A stretch of 64,000 bases of DNA from Streptomyces griseiscabiei (lineage in GTDB: Bacteria; Actinomycetota; Actinomycetes; Streptomycetales; Streptomycetaceae). The number at the start of each line of letters is the position of its first letter. Positions within the stretch are counted from its first letter, which is position 1. The stretch is from assembly GCF_020010925.1 (NCBI RefSeq), contig NZ_JAGJBZ010000001.1, positions 1,116,001-1,180,000 of the forward strand, in the 5' to 3' direction. Made by a program: the position numbers and the translations under genes. The notes under the pieces were generated by a model. It was not told where the DNA came from and did no database searches. It saw only the letters and a program-made list of their open reading frames with translations. This document shows positions 53,509-61,797 of the stretch, one piece after another.

Positions 53509-53657
53509 GGTCGCCATCTCCCTCGGTCGTCCATCGCGCCCGACCGATGGGTGCGGCCACCGGAGGACTGATCGATCGTCCAAGGTCGCCGTCCACTTCG
53601 CAAGACCCGGTTCACGGACTGGACCGCGCCCATTGCCGCCCTGTCGCCGCCCCGCCC

Positions 53658-54440
53658 CTACCGGGTGGTGACGGCCGCCGCCTGCGCGCCGGGGGCGGTC
53701 CCGGCCGAGGGCAGCGGGTAGAGGAACGCCCGCTCCACCGCGCTCCACGTCGTACTGGTCACCACGTACAGCGCGGCCGCCAGCGGCACCACGGCCACGC
53801 TGACCAGCGTGAAGAAGGACATGAACGGCATGAACTTGCTGACGGCCCCCATGCTCGCCGCCATCCCGGGCACCTGCTCGTCCGACACGGCCGGCATCCC
53901 GGCCGTACCCGCCGCCATCATCCGCTTCGTCCGCCGGAAGTTGAAGGCCGCGACGCACCCGACGATCACGAAGAGCCCCAGGTAGACAAGCCCCTGCGGC
54001 CCGAACGCACCGCCGTCGCCGAGGGCGTCGTGCCAGCGGTCGCCGAGCGGGGCCGCGAAGAGCTTGTGGGTGAGGAGGGCGTTGGACTCGCCGCCGATCG
54101 TCGTGTTGGAGAACAGGTGGTAGAGGAGGAAGAAGGCCGGCAGCTGGCAGAGGCTGGGCAGACAGCCGGACAGCGGCGACACCTTCTCCTTGGTGTGCAG
54201 CTCCAGCATCGCCTTCTGGAGCTTCTCCGGGTTCTTCGCGTGCTTCTTCCGCAGCTCCGCGATCTGCGGCTGCAGCGCGATCCGCGCCCGCTGCCCCCGC
54301 GCCGCCGCCCGGGACAGGGGGTGCACGAGCAGGCGTACGAGCGCCGTGAACAGGACGATCGCGACGGCGGTCGCGGAGGCGTGGAACAGCGGCTGGAGCA
54401 GATCGGCGAGGTGCGCGACAAGGTCGGCGAAAACGGACAT
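53658..54440 (-). CDS. yidC: YidC/Oxa1-family membrane protein insertase (paralogue)
   Basis: 260 residues with five predicted spans. Oxa1 signature: ALVRLLVHPLSRAAARGQRARIALQPQIAELRKKHAKNPEKLQKAMLELHTKE and SPLSGCLPSLCQLPAFFLLYHLF. It is shorter than the main YidC next to the rnpA/rsmG locus, so it is presumably the second insertase. ATG 54440 with GGAGGG. Followed on the same strand by a DUF6412-like gene, the usual companion. Confidence 0.88.
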   Translation of the reverse strand: MSVFADLVAHLADLLQPLFHASATAVAIVLFTALVRLLVHPLSRAAARGQRARIALQPQIAELRKKHAKNPEKLQKAMLELHTKEKVSPLSGCLPSLCQLPAFFLLYHLFSNTTIGGESNALLTHKLFAAPLGDRWHDALGDGGAFGPQGLVYLGLFVIVGCVAAFNFRRTKRMMAAGTAGMPAVSDEQVPGMAASMGAVSKFMPFMSFFTLVSVAVVPLAAALYVVTSTTWSAVERAFLYPLPSAGTAPGAQAAAVTTR

Positions 54441-54570
54441 GGGTGTGAGCCCTCCAGGGGTCTCGTCGTGCCGGGGAGCGCCGGTCGGATGACCGGGACT
54501 CGGCGCGACGGCCCGCCTGCGGAGCACAGACCCCGGTCAGAAGGACCGGATGAAGTGGTGTGGGTGTGCC

Positions 54571-54885
54571 CTACGCGGCGGTGGCCGTCAGGAGGGCGCG
54601 TCCGGGAGCCCGGGGGCGCGTACGCCCGCGTGCGTCGGGATCTCGCTGGGGCAGGAACGCCGTACGGCGCTCACGGTCCCGTATGGCCGTCCGTACCCGC
54701 GTCCGGGGTACGACGGGCGCGCTGCGCGAGGCGAGCAGCGCGCACGCGGCGAGGACGGAGCCGGCCGCGGCGGTGGCGGCGAAGGCGACGGCCGCGGAGA
54801 GCGTGCCGGTGTCGAGGACGGCGACCTCGAAGAGGAGCAGCAGAAGCATCGCGGCGGGACGCCGGCCGAACCAGCTCCGGATCAT
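54571..54885 (-). CDS. DUF6412-like small membrane protein
   Basis: 104 residues. Two hydrophobic segments (PAAMLLLLLFEVAVLDTG and LSAAVAFAATAAAGSVLAACALLAS) followed by an Arg-rich C-terminus with RERRTAFLPQRDPDARGR. GGAGG before ATG 54885. It lies just upstream of yidC in the direction of transcription. Function unknown; a role with the insertase is suggested by the conserved pairing. Confidence 0.7.
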   Translation of the reverse strand: MIRSWFGRRPAAMLLLLLFEVAVLDTGTLSAAVAFAATAAAGSVLAACALLASRSAPVVPRTRVRTAIRDRERRTAFLPQRDPDARGRTRPRAPGRALLTATAA

Positions 54886-54981
54886 GACGCCCTCCTCTCG
54901 GCGCTCCCGGCGCCGCGTTCTGCGGCGCACTCGCACACATGCTCTCATCACATGCTCATCAGATGGTCTCACCCGATGCTC

Positions 54982-55617
54982 TCATCCGAGCCGGACCGAG
55001 CGCAGCTTCCCCCAGACCACGAGCCGGTACGTGGAGGTGTACGCGGGCGTGCAGGTGGTGAGCGTGAGGTAGTGCCCGCGCTCGTCGTACCCGTACGCCG
55101 TCCGTACATCACTGCGCGGGACGGGCCGCAGGACGCCGCCGTCGCCGGGCGCGGTCTGCGGGAGCGTCCGGTCGACGACGTACGTGTACACGGCGCCCCT
55201 GGTCTCGACGCGGACCTCGTCGCCGGGTGTGAGCCGGTCGAGCCGACGGAAGGGCTCGCCGTGGGTGGTGCGGTGCCCGGCGAGCGCGAAGTTCCCGGGC
55301 CGGCCCGGCTGCGCGGTCCCCGGGTAGTGCCCGACGTACCCCTTGTCGAGCACGTCCGCCCGGCCGACCCCCTCGGCGACGGGCGCGCGGAGGCGGAGGC
55401 GGGGGACGGCGAGGACGGCATAGGGCTGGGCGGGCCCGGTGGCCACGCGTCCGGCCGCCCACCGCCGCTCCAGCGCGGCCACCTCCCGGGCCGCCGTCTG
55501 CTGGGCCTGCCGGTTGGTCCACCACAGCTGATGGGCGACGAAGAGGAGGAGAACGAGCCCGAGAGTGACGGCGCACTCGGCGGCGACGCGGAGAGCGCGA
55601 ACGTGGGCGACTTTCAT
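54982..55617 (-). CDS. Class E sortase
   Basis: 211 residues. Membrane anchor at 12-32, then the sortase core with catalytic His in FALAGHRTTHGEPF, Cys in LTLTTCTPAYTST and Arg in YRLVVWG. TLTTCTP is the class E signature. These enzymes recognise LAxTG-type signals. The ATG at 55617 is chosen (GGGGAG); longer readings are not conserved. It is divergent from the GH30 gene. Confidence 0.88.
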   Translation of the reverse strand: MKVAHVRALRVAAECAVTLGLVLLLFVAHQLWWTNRQAQQTAAREVAALERRWAAGRVATGPAQPYAVLAVPRLRLRAPVAEGVGRADVLDKGYVGHYPGTAQPGRPGNFALAGHRTTHGEPFRRLDRLTPGDEVRVETRGAVYTYVVDRTLPQTAPGDGGVLRPVPRSDVRTAYGYDERGHYLTLTTCTPAYTSTYRLVVWGKLRSVRLG

Positions 55618-55824
55618 CTCCCCTTCTCCCAACCGTTGGAAGAAACCCTGGACGAAACCCGATGAAACCCCGGAACAGAGAGCAGAAAGCGCTGTCACAC
55701 CTCTCGACAAGCTCACCACTCACCCCTGACTCTTCCGTTGTCCCCACTGAGCAGTTCGGACGGGTGGCCGGTCCCCCAACCCCACCTTTCCCTCCCCTCG
55801 GCACCCGCATCCCCCGGAGCTGAC

Positions 55825-57378
55825 ATGACTGCATCCCCCGACCCCAAGGACGACCGGGCGAGACCGGCCGCGGCACCCCCCACCCCGGAACGGCCCCCGA
55901 CGGCCTTCGGCCGCAGAGCCCTGCTGGCGGCGGCCGGCGGCGCGGTCGTCGGCACCGCCCTCGGCACGGGCACGGCGAGCGCGGACGCGACGATCGCCGT
56001 CAACCCGGCCACGAAGTACGGCACCTGGGAGGGCTGGGGCACCTCGCTCGCCTGGTGGGCCAATGTCTTCGGCGCCCGGGACGACTTCGCCGACCTGTGG
56101 TTCACCACCAAGACGACGACGTACAACGGCACGGCCCTGCCCGGCCTGGGCATGAACATCGCCCGCTACAACCTCGGCGCGTGCAGCTCGAACTCCATCA
56201 ACGGCGAGTCGATGGTCAAGTCCCCCAACATCCCCGCCTTCAAGCAGATCGAGGGCTTCTGGCAGGACTACACCAACGAGAACCCGACCTCCTCGGCCTG
56301 GAAGTGGACGGCGGACCCGAACCAGCGCGCGGCCCTGACGAAGGCGGTGGCGCGCGGAGCGACGACGGAACTCTTCGCCAACTCCCCCATGTGGTGGATG
56401 TGTTCGAACCACAACCCGTCGGGAGCCTCCGGCGGCGGCAACAACCTCCAGACCTGGAACTACCGCCAGCACGCCTCCCACCTCGCGGCGACGGCCCTCT
56501 ACGCCAAGAACAACTGGGGCGTGAACTTCGCGACGGTCGACCCCTTCAACGAGCCGGCGTCGTCCTGGTGGACGGCGACCGGCACCCAGGAGGGCTGCCA
56601 CATGGACCCGGCGGTCCAGGCGGCCGTACTCCCGTACATGCGCAGCGAGTTGGACGCCCGCGGCCTGACGTCGGTCCGTATAGCGGCGTCGGACGAGACG
56701 AACTACGACACCGCCCGCTCGACGTGGAGCGCCTTCAGCTCATCGACGAAATCCCTGGTCAGCCAGGTGAACGTGCACGGCTACCAGGGCGCGGGAGGCC
56801 GCCGCGACCTCCTCTACACGGACGTGGTGACGACGTCCGGCAAGAAGCTCTGGAACTCGGAGACGGGCGACAGCGACGGCACTGGCTGGACCCTCGCCCG
56901 CAACCTCTGTTACGACTTCCGCTGGCTCCACCCCACGGCCTGGGTCTACTGGCAGGTGATGGACCCGACGGCGGGCTGGGCGATGATCGCGTACGATGCG
57001 AACACCCTCCAACCGACCACAGTCCAGACCAAGTACTACGTCATGGCGCAGTTCAGCCGCCACATCCGCCCCGGAATGACCATCCTGGACGTGGGCTCCA
57101 GCTACACGGCGGCGGCGTACGACGCGTCGGCGAAGCGCCTGGTGATCGTGGCGATCAACACCGCCACCTCCGCGCAGACCTTCACCTTCAACCTCTCCGG
57201 CTTCACGACGGTGACCGGCGGCTCCGGCGGCCTGGTCCCCCGCTGGAACACCCACACCTCGGGCGGCAGCGACCGCTACCGCGCGTACTCGGACACGTTC
57301 CTGAACGGCAAGTCGGTGGCGGTCCCGTTCGCGGCGGGGGCGGTGCAGACGCTGCAGATCGACGGGGTGACGATCTAG
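55825..57378 (+). CDS. GH30-family endo-beta-1,6-galactanase-like secreted glycanase
   Basis: 517 residues. Tat signal (FGRRALLAAAGGAVVG ... ASA). GH30 barrel with GWGTSLAWWANVFG, MNIARYNLGAC, FANSPMWWM, acid/base Glu in VDPFNEPASSWW and nucleophile Glu in KLWNSETGDSDG. C-terminal side beta domain (LVIVAINTATSAQTFTFNLSG). This is the pattern of GH30_5 galactanases. It acts extracellularly on arabinogalactan-type glycans. GGAG precedes ATG 55825. Divergent from the class E sortase. Confidence 0.88.
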   Translation: MTASPDPKDDRARPAAAPPTPERPPTAFGRRALLAAAGGAVVGTALGTGTASADATIAVNPATKYGTWEGWGTSLAWWANVFGARDDFADLWFTTKTTTYNGTALPGLGMNIARYNLGACSSNSINGESMVKSPNIPAFKQIEGFWQDYTNENPTSSAWKWTADPNQRAALTKAVARGATTELFANSPMWWMCSNHNPSGASGGGNNLQTWNYRQHASHLAATALYAKNNWGVNFATVDPFNEPASSWWTATGTQEGCHMDPAVQAAVLPYMRSELDARGLTSVRIAASDETNYDTARSTWSAFSSSTKSLVSQVNVHGYQGAGGRRDLLYTDVVTTSGKKLWNSETGDSDGTGWTLARNLCYDFRWLHPTAWVYWQVMDPTAGWAMIAYDANTLQPTTVQTKYYVMAQFSRHIRPGMTILDVGSSYTAAAYDASAKRLVIVAINTATSAQTFTFNLSGFTTVTGGSGGLVPRWNTHTSGGSDRYRAYSDTFLNGKSVAVPFAAGAVQTLQIDGVTI

Positions 57379-57487
57379 GCGGAAGCGGAGGTGGGAACGA
57401 ACGCGCCCCTGACCTGCCCCCTCCCACCTCCGCCCGCACCTCGCCTCTCATCCCCTTCCCTCCCCCATCGACGCTACGGTGTCGTCC

Positions 57488-58498
57488 ATGCGCCCCGACA
57501 CGCCTGCCGAGAACGTCGACCACACTGCCGAAGCGGCACGCCTGGAGCGGACCGCCGACCTCTACCCGGAGGACGCCGAGCACCTGCTGCTGCAGGCCGC
57601 GGCCCACCGGGAACTGGCCGGCGACCGCCCCACCGCGACGGCCCTCTACGACCGCCTCCTGTCGTCCTCCACCCCCCTGGACAACCCCCACCTCGTACGC
57701 GCGCTGAAAGCGTCCAACCTCTGGGAGTACGGCCACGAGGCGGAGGCCCGCGCGATCATCGACGGAGTCCGCGCGGCCGCCCCGCGGGACCCGGCCCCCT
57801 GGGTGATCGTCGCCGAGGCCCTGGAGGCCCACGACGAGCTGGAGGCGGCCCAGGACACGTTCACCTCGGCCGTGACCCTCCTCCTGACGGACGTGGCGGA
57901 GCCCCCGTACTCGACCCGTGCGCTGCTGTTCGGCCGCCACCGGGTCCGCCGCATGCTGGGCGCCCCCCACGACAACTGGGACGCCGTCGCGGACACCCAG
58001 CACTCCTCCTCCGTCTCCCTGGACGAGCTGCACGACCCGAAGCGGGTATGGTCCCTGGGCTCGGACAACCCGGCAGAACTCCAGGCCGAGATCTCCCGCC
58101 TACGCGCGGAGTTGGGCGCCTACCGCGAGGCCCTCTCCCGCCCCTTCCCGGTGGCGGTCCTCCACTGGCCGGCCCCGGAACTCTCGGAACTGGTGACGGC
58201 CTACCCGGGCCTGACCACCGAATACCCGTCCCACGAGGCCCACTTGGCGACGATAGAGGCCTCCCTGCGCGAACTCGCCTCCTCCGGCACCCCCAACCTG
58301 GGCATCGTCACGGGCACGGTCCCGTCCTACGAGGCCTTCGCCGCCTCGGAGGGCTCGTCCCCGGCCGACGCGACACTGCTGCCGCAGTACGCGACGACGC
58401 TGGCGGCGCGGGGCTTGGCCGTCTCCTGGCCGCCGCAGCGGGGCAGCGCGTGCTGGTGCGGCTCGGGCCAGACGTACGAGGGGTGCCACGGGGCGTAG
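57488..58498 (+). CDS. TPR-like protein with C-terminal SEC-C zinc motif
   Basis: 336 residues. N-terminal TPR-like helices (residues 15-120: LERTADLYPEDAEHLLLQAAAHRELAGDRPTATALYDRLL). The last 20 residues are a SEC-C motif ACWCGSGQTYEGCHG, which binds zinc as in SecA. The ATG at 57488 has no evident ribosome site, and GTG 57479 is in frame. A role in protein quality control or translocation is inferred from SEC-C only. It is the last typical high-G+C gene before the island. Confidence 0.8.
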   Translation: MRPDTPAENVDHTAEAARLERTADLYPEDAEHLLLQAAAHRELAGDRPTATALYDRLLSSSTPLDNPHLVRALKASNLWEYGHEAEARAIIDGVRAAAPRDPAPWVIVAEALEAHDELEAAQDTFTSAVTLLLTDVAEPPYSTRALLFGRHRVRRMLGAPHDNWDAVADTQHSSSVSLDELHDPKRVWSLGSDNPAELQAEISRLRAELGAYREALSRPFPVAVLHWPAPELSELVTAYPGLTTEYPSHEAHLATIEASLRELASSGTPNLGIVTGTVPSYEAFAASEGSSPADATLLPQYATTLAARGLAVSWPPQRGSACWCGSGQTYEGCHGA

Positions 58499-58798
58499 CC
58501 CAACCACCGGCGAAACCGCCCCACCCACCCGGGCCGCTCGCTCGCTTCACCTCCGCACCGGAACGGCCCGGGTCAAGGGTGGCCCGCAGGGCCATCGCCG
58601 AAGGCGACGCGCAGCGCCCTTGAGGCGGGGTGCGGAGGGCGACGCTGCGGGGCAGCGAGCGCTCTACGGCGCTTCACAACCGGGTCACGTCCCCGTGGTG
58701 CCGTAGAGGTCTGCCACGCCCTAGGCGCACGAGTCCCACGCCCGATGCACAAGCGCGACTCTGCTCCTGCAACGGAGCGGAATCACCGCGACGCAAGG
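58499..58798. other. Island boundary region
   Basis: 300 nt. The left half is G+C-rich with the host codon texture but no gene; from about 58,740 the base composition falls. No tRNA, integrase or clear flanking direct repeat is visible. The left end of the DISARM-like operon (stop 58799) begins here. Confidence 0.5.
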
Positions 58799-59899
58799 TC
58801 AACCGGTGTGTCGAACCAGCAAGGATTCCGGGATCCTCGACAGGATGGCGGGCTCTTGGACACCGCGGTGAGCGAAGTGGAGATCCTCGCGAGCCCGAGT
58901 ACACAGCACGAAGAAGCGAAGGAGCGCGTCTGCACTGGTCGGGTCCTCTGTGTATGCGTCCAGGTCCGGCACAAAGACGCTGTCGAATTCCAAACCCTTC
59001 ATACTTGCCGTGCTTACCACCCGGATGGGTCGCTCTGAGAAGTTAATCGTGTTCCGGTATCGATCGTCGTGCACATAAGCCTGGGTGTATTTCTCAAGCC
59101 CAAGACGCGTAAGCTCGCTCTGAATATTCCGCAATAAATGGGTCGACTTGCAGATGATTCCAATACTCCTATCCGGATAAGCTTTGAAGTACCGCGAGAC
59201 TTCAGTGACGACGTATCCCATCGAGGGCACTTTCAGAACAATAGGAGTGGGACCCAAGCGCGCCGGCAAAGACATATCACCCCGACCCTCATCGCGGAAT
59301 TTTGATGCCAGCAATGCGATCTCTCGACTGTTCCGGCGGTTCTCCCGCAGAACGAGCGGATCGGTGTGCACGGTGAGGCATCGGCAAATCTCGGAAATGG
59401 TGCTCTCGTCGTCACCGATTCGCTGGTTCTCATCTGCGAACACGGTGACGCCGACGCCGAGGATACGGCACAATTGATAGAAGGCAACTGGCAGATTCTG
59501 ACCCTCATCGATCACCAGATGCACAGTCGACCTGACCTTCTGCAAAATGCAGTCCCGCTGCATCTCGATCCAGTTGTAACTCCAACCGTCTTCGTCGATT
59601 TTTGGGGGATCGACTTGGAAGCGCCTGCGCCAGAAAGAACTAATCCATCGATGATAGGTGGTCACGTTGAGAGCTACCGTTAGGTCCGGCGCCATTTGCG
59701 CAAGGTACTGATGCAGCAGATTGGAGCGCGTGAGAAGCACGACATCGCGCTCGGCAGTTGCCAGCGCCCACGCACGGTAGACAGCCATTACGGTCTTCCC
59801 GGCGCCAGGTGCCCCCGTGATGACGTGACTTCCATGGAAAGGAAGATCAATTACTTTCTGCTGCTCGATCTCAAGGTCGAGGAGAGAAGGAATATTCAC
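58799..59899 (-). CDS. Compact SF1 helicase/ATPase, third gene of the DISARM-like operon
   Basis: 366 residues. SF1 motifs: Walker A GAPGAGKT (29-36), motif Ia LLTRSNLLHQYL, Walker B VIDEGQN (129-135), motif III VFADENQRI, motif IV RENRRNSREIA, motif V VSTASMKGLEFDSVFVPD, motif VI LCTRAREDLHFAH. It is half the length of UvrD and lacks the 1B/2B insertions, recalling DUF2075-type ATPases. GTG 59899 overlaps the drmB stop (GTGA). In-frame Leu codon TTA at residue 255 (59135-59137), so expression may depend on bldA. It stands where drmC (PLD nuclease) is expected. Confidence 0.8.
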   Translation of the reverse strand: MNIPSLLDLEIEQQKVIDLPFHGSHVITGAPGAGKTVMAVYRAWALATAERDVVLLTRSNLLHQYLAQMAPDLTVALNVTTYHRWISSFWRRRFQVDPPKIDEDGWSYNWIEMQRDCILQKVRSTVHLVIDEGQNLPVAFYQLCRILGVGVTVFADENQRIGDDESTISEICRCLTVHTDPLVLRENRRNSREIALLASKFRDEGRGDMSLPARLGPTPIVLKVPSMGYVVTEVSRYFKAYPDRSIGIICKSTHLLRNIQSELTRLGLEKYTQAYVHDDRYRNTINFSERPIRVVSTASMKGLEFDSVFVPDLDAYTEDPTSADALLRFFVLCTRAREDLHFAHRGVQEPAILSRIPESLLVRHTG

Positions 59900-61797
59900 G
59901 ATAGATCGACAATTTCAGCCGATTCCTCGAGTGCTGCCTGAACGACTCCCCGGAAGAACCCCGGCACCTCTCTGTCACCGATCAACAGTGTCCGATCCAA
60001 AAGAGAGTTGTCGACCTCGCAACATGTCTCGGGAAGGAGCGTACACGCGTGGCACGCGGCACGGTTGAGGTTAGCCAGAGACCTTCCCGTCGAGTCGGCA
60101 CAGAGAGGGTCCTGCGAGCACCATTGCGCCGTTTCCAACAATCGGATCAAAGTCTCGACGAGGTTCGGTGGTTGCCCCTGGCGGACGAGCCCGCCCAGCG
60201 TCCCTTCTGCGTCGCCGGCCGCTGTATAGATGAACACTCCGGCCTGAGGGGGAAGTTCGCTGCCCGGCGCGTGGCTTCGAGCGTAAACACGTTCTCGTAG
60301 CGAGGCCGCGTTGTACCCGCTGTCATAGGAGAGTTGGCGGATGAAGTGATGGGCAAAGGTGTGCAGCATCACGAATCGCGGGAGGAGTTCCGGACCTGAT
60401 TTTTCTCTGAGGCGCTCGGCCTTGTAAGAGGCGCCCAGATTTCCCTCGATGCGCCGTGTCCAGTCGCGTACCGCTGGAATCCCTTCCCAGGCTCTCAAAC
60501 GTTCCTCGTCGACGGCGATGAAGATTCCCTCACCATAGATCTCTACGGCAGGCAACCACCGGGCTCGACCCTTGGTGTTGACCGACACGACGCGTCCGCC
60601 TTCTTCCTCGTCGCTGCCGCCCGAGCTGGGCTCGTAACGCGAGAATCCTTCGAGCGCACGTACCTCACGCACTCGGTCCGCGACGACGACCGCCGAGAAG
60701 CCCGCAGCCAACTCCTGCATGAAGTCGGGGTCGTCGCGGCTGATCCCGAGGCGGGTCCGGCGCACGGAGAAGTTTTTCGAATCGGCGACGGATTCCGGGG
60801 CGGAAAAGGCCGCCCATTCAGCAATGCTGAGGTCATCGTCCGAATCAGCCACCGAAGGCATCGACGAAACCGCGTCGACATGGTGGCGTCGTAGCGTTTC
60901 CACGAATTCCTCAGAAACCTCGCAGTGCATCGCGATGATCTGCCTGAGTGCGTCGGAAACCGGACTGTCGACCGCGCTGATGAATTCTGGCCACAGAGCT
61001 TCATCGACGACCTTCTGAGCCAATTCGTCGTCCTCGGCGAGACCAGCAGGTGCGGGGATGTCGATCGCCGAGTGCGTAATCGGGAAGTACACGTTGGAGG
61101 CTCCGCGCTGTACCGCCTGCGGTGTTTCCTCGCAGGGATCCGCCTCATCGGTGTCGGCTTGCCAGGGGTGAGTCCCGGGACATTGCAGACCCGTCCGCTT
61201 GAGAATGTTCTTCTGGCTGATACCTGCCAGATTGCGATCGGCCCGACAGACGACACACACGACGCGTAGGGCTTCCAACCCCGAGGATTCAGGAGTGGCG
61301 ACGAACCGAAGTCGGCGAACCTGACATTGTCGCTGAGCATGTCCTTCACTCTTGGAGTGGGCCCATCGACGCCAGTCGATGTCGGCCATATGGCCTCCCC
61401 TGCACACCTGGATGAAGCGCATTGGGGCCAGCTGTGGTTTTCCTGCGCAACGCCCACAGGCAGGCTGCTTGTCCCGCAGCTCCCGATCCACGCGCCAGAG
61501 TTGCATGTCCCTGCACTGCGGGCAGAACAACCACTTGGGGAATCGCACATAGGCGGGTCCGATACGGGTCGCGTAGGCAGCCTTCCCGGAAGGGATGACG
61601 GGAGCCGAGCGGAAGCCCTCAACCCTCAGCTTCCTTGCGAGTCGTGGCGATTGCACCCGCTCGGCATTCGCCGACCAACTCCGGATGTCAGCAGCCACGA
61701 ACGATTCACCCCGAAGGTCGATGATCCCGCCGACTCCGAAAGGGACGATGGTCTGCGCCCTGCGTACTTTGCGACGAATATCTTTCACTGCCTTCAC
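59896..61797 (-). CDS. drmB: DrmB-like DUF1998 protein (DISARM)
   Basis: 633 residues. N-terminal zinc motifs CPQCRDMQLW and ACGRCAGKP, then CRGGHMADIDWRRW. The C-terminal DUF1998 region has HTFAHHFIRQLSYDSGYNAASLRERVY and a cysteine cluster CSQDPLCAD / CHACTLLPETCCE followed by LLDRTLLIG. This is the make-up of DrmB, which pairs with DrmA in DISARM anti-phage systems. GTG 61797 overlaps the drmA stop (GTGA) and has AGAGGAG upstream; a reading starting at 61860 would overlap drmA by about 67 nt and is rejected. Low G+C relative to the chromosome. Confidence 0.78.
   Translation of the reverse strand: MKAVKDIRRKVRRAQTIVPFGVGGIIDLRGESFVAADIRSWSANAERVQSPRLARKLRVEGFRSAPVIPSGKAAYATRIGPAYVRFPKWLFCPQCRDMQLWRVDRELRDKQPACGRCAGKPQLAPMRFIQVCRGGHMADIDWRRWAHSKSEGHAQRQCQVRRLRFVATPESSGLEALRVVCVVCRADRNLAGISQKNILKRTGLQCPGTHPWQADTDEADPCEETPQAVQRGASNVYFPITHSAIDIPAPAGLAEDDELAQKVVDEALWPEFISAVDSPVSDALRQIIAMHCEVSEEFVETLRRHHVDAVSSMPSVADSDDDLSIAEWAAFSAPESVADSKNFSVRRTRLGISRDDPDFMQELAAGFSAVVVADRVREVRALEGFSRYEPSSGGSDEEEGGRVVSVNTKGRARWLPAVEIYGEGIFIAVDEERLRAWEGIPAVRDWTRRIEGNLGASYKAERLREKSGPELLPRFVMLHTFAHHFIRQLSYDSGYNAASLRERVYARSHAPGSELPPQAGVFIYTAAGDAEGTLGGLVRQGQPPNLVETLIRLLETAQWCSQDPLCADSTGRSLANLNRAACHACTLLPETCCEVDNSLLDRTLLIGDREVPGFFRGVVQAALEESAEIVDLS

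Noticed and set aside
446..58498. Many long open frames opposite or overlapping the listed genes (for example 4312-6870 plus, 9986-12655 minus, 13216-16077 minus)
   Set aside because: They are low-complexity Arg/Ala/Pro/Gly translations caused by the high G+C codon bias, with no domain signatures.
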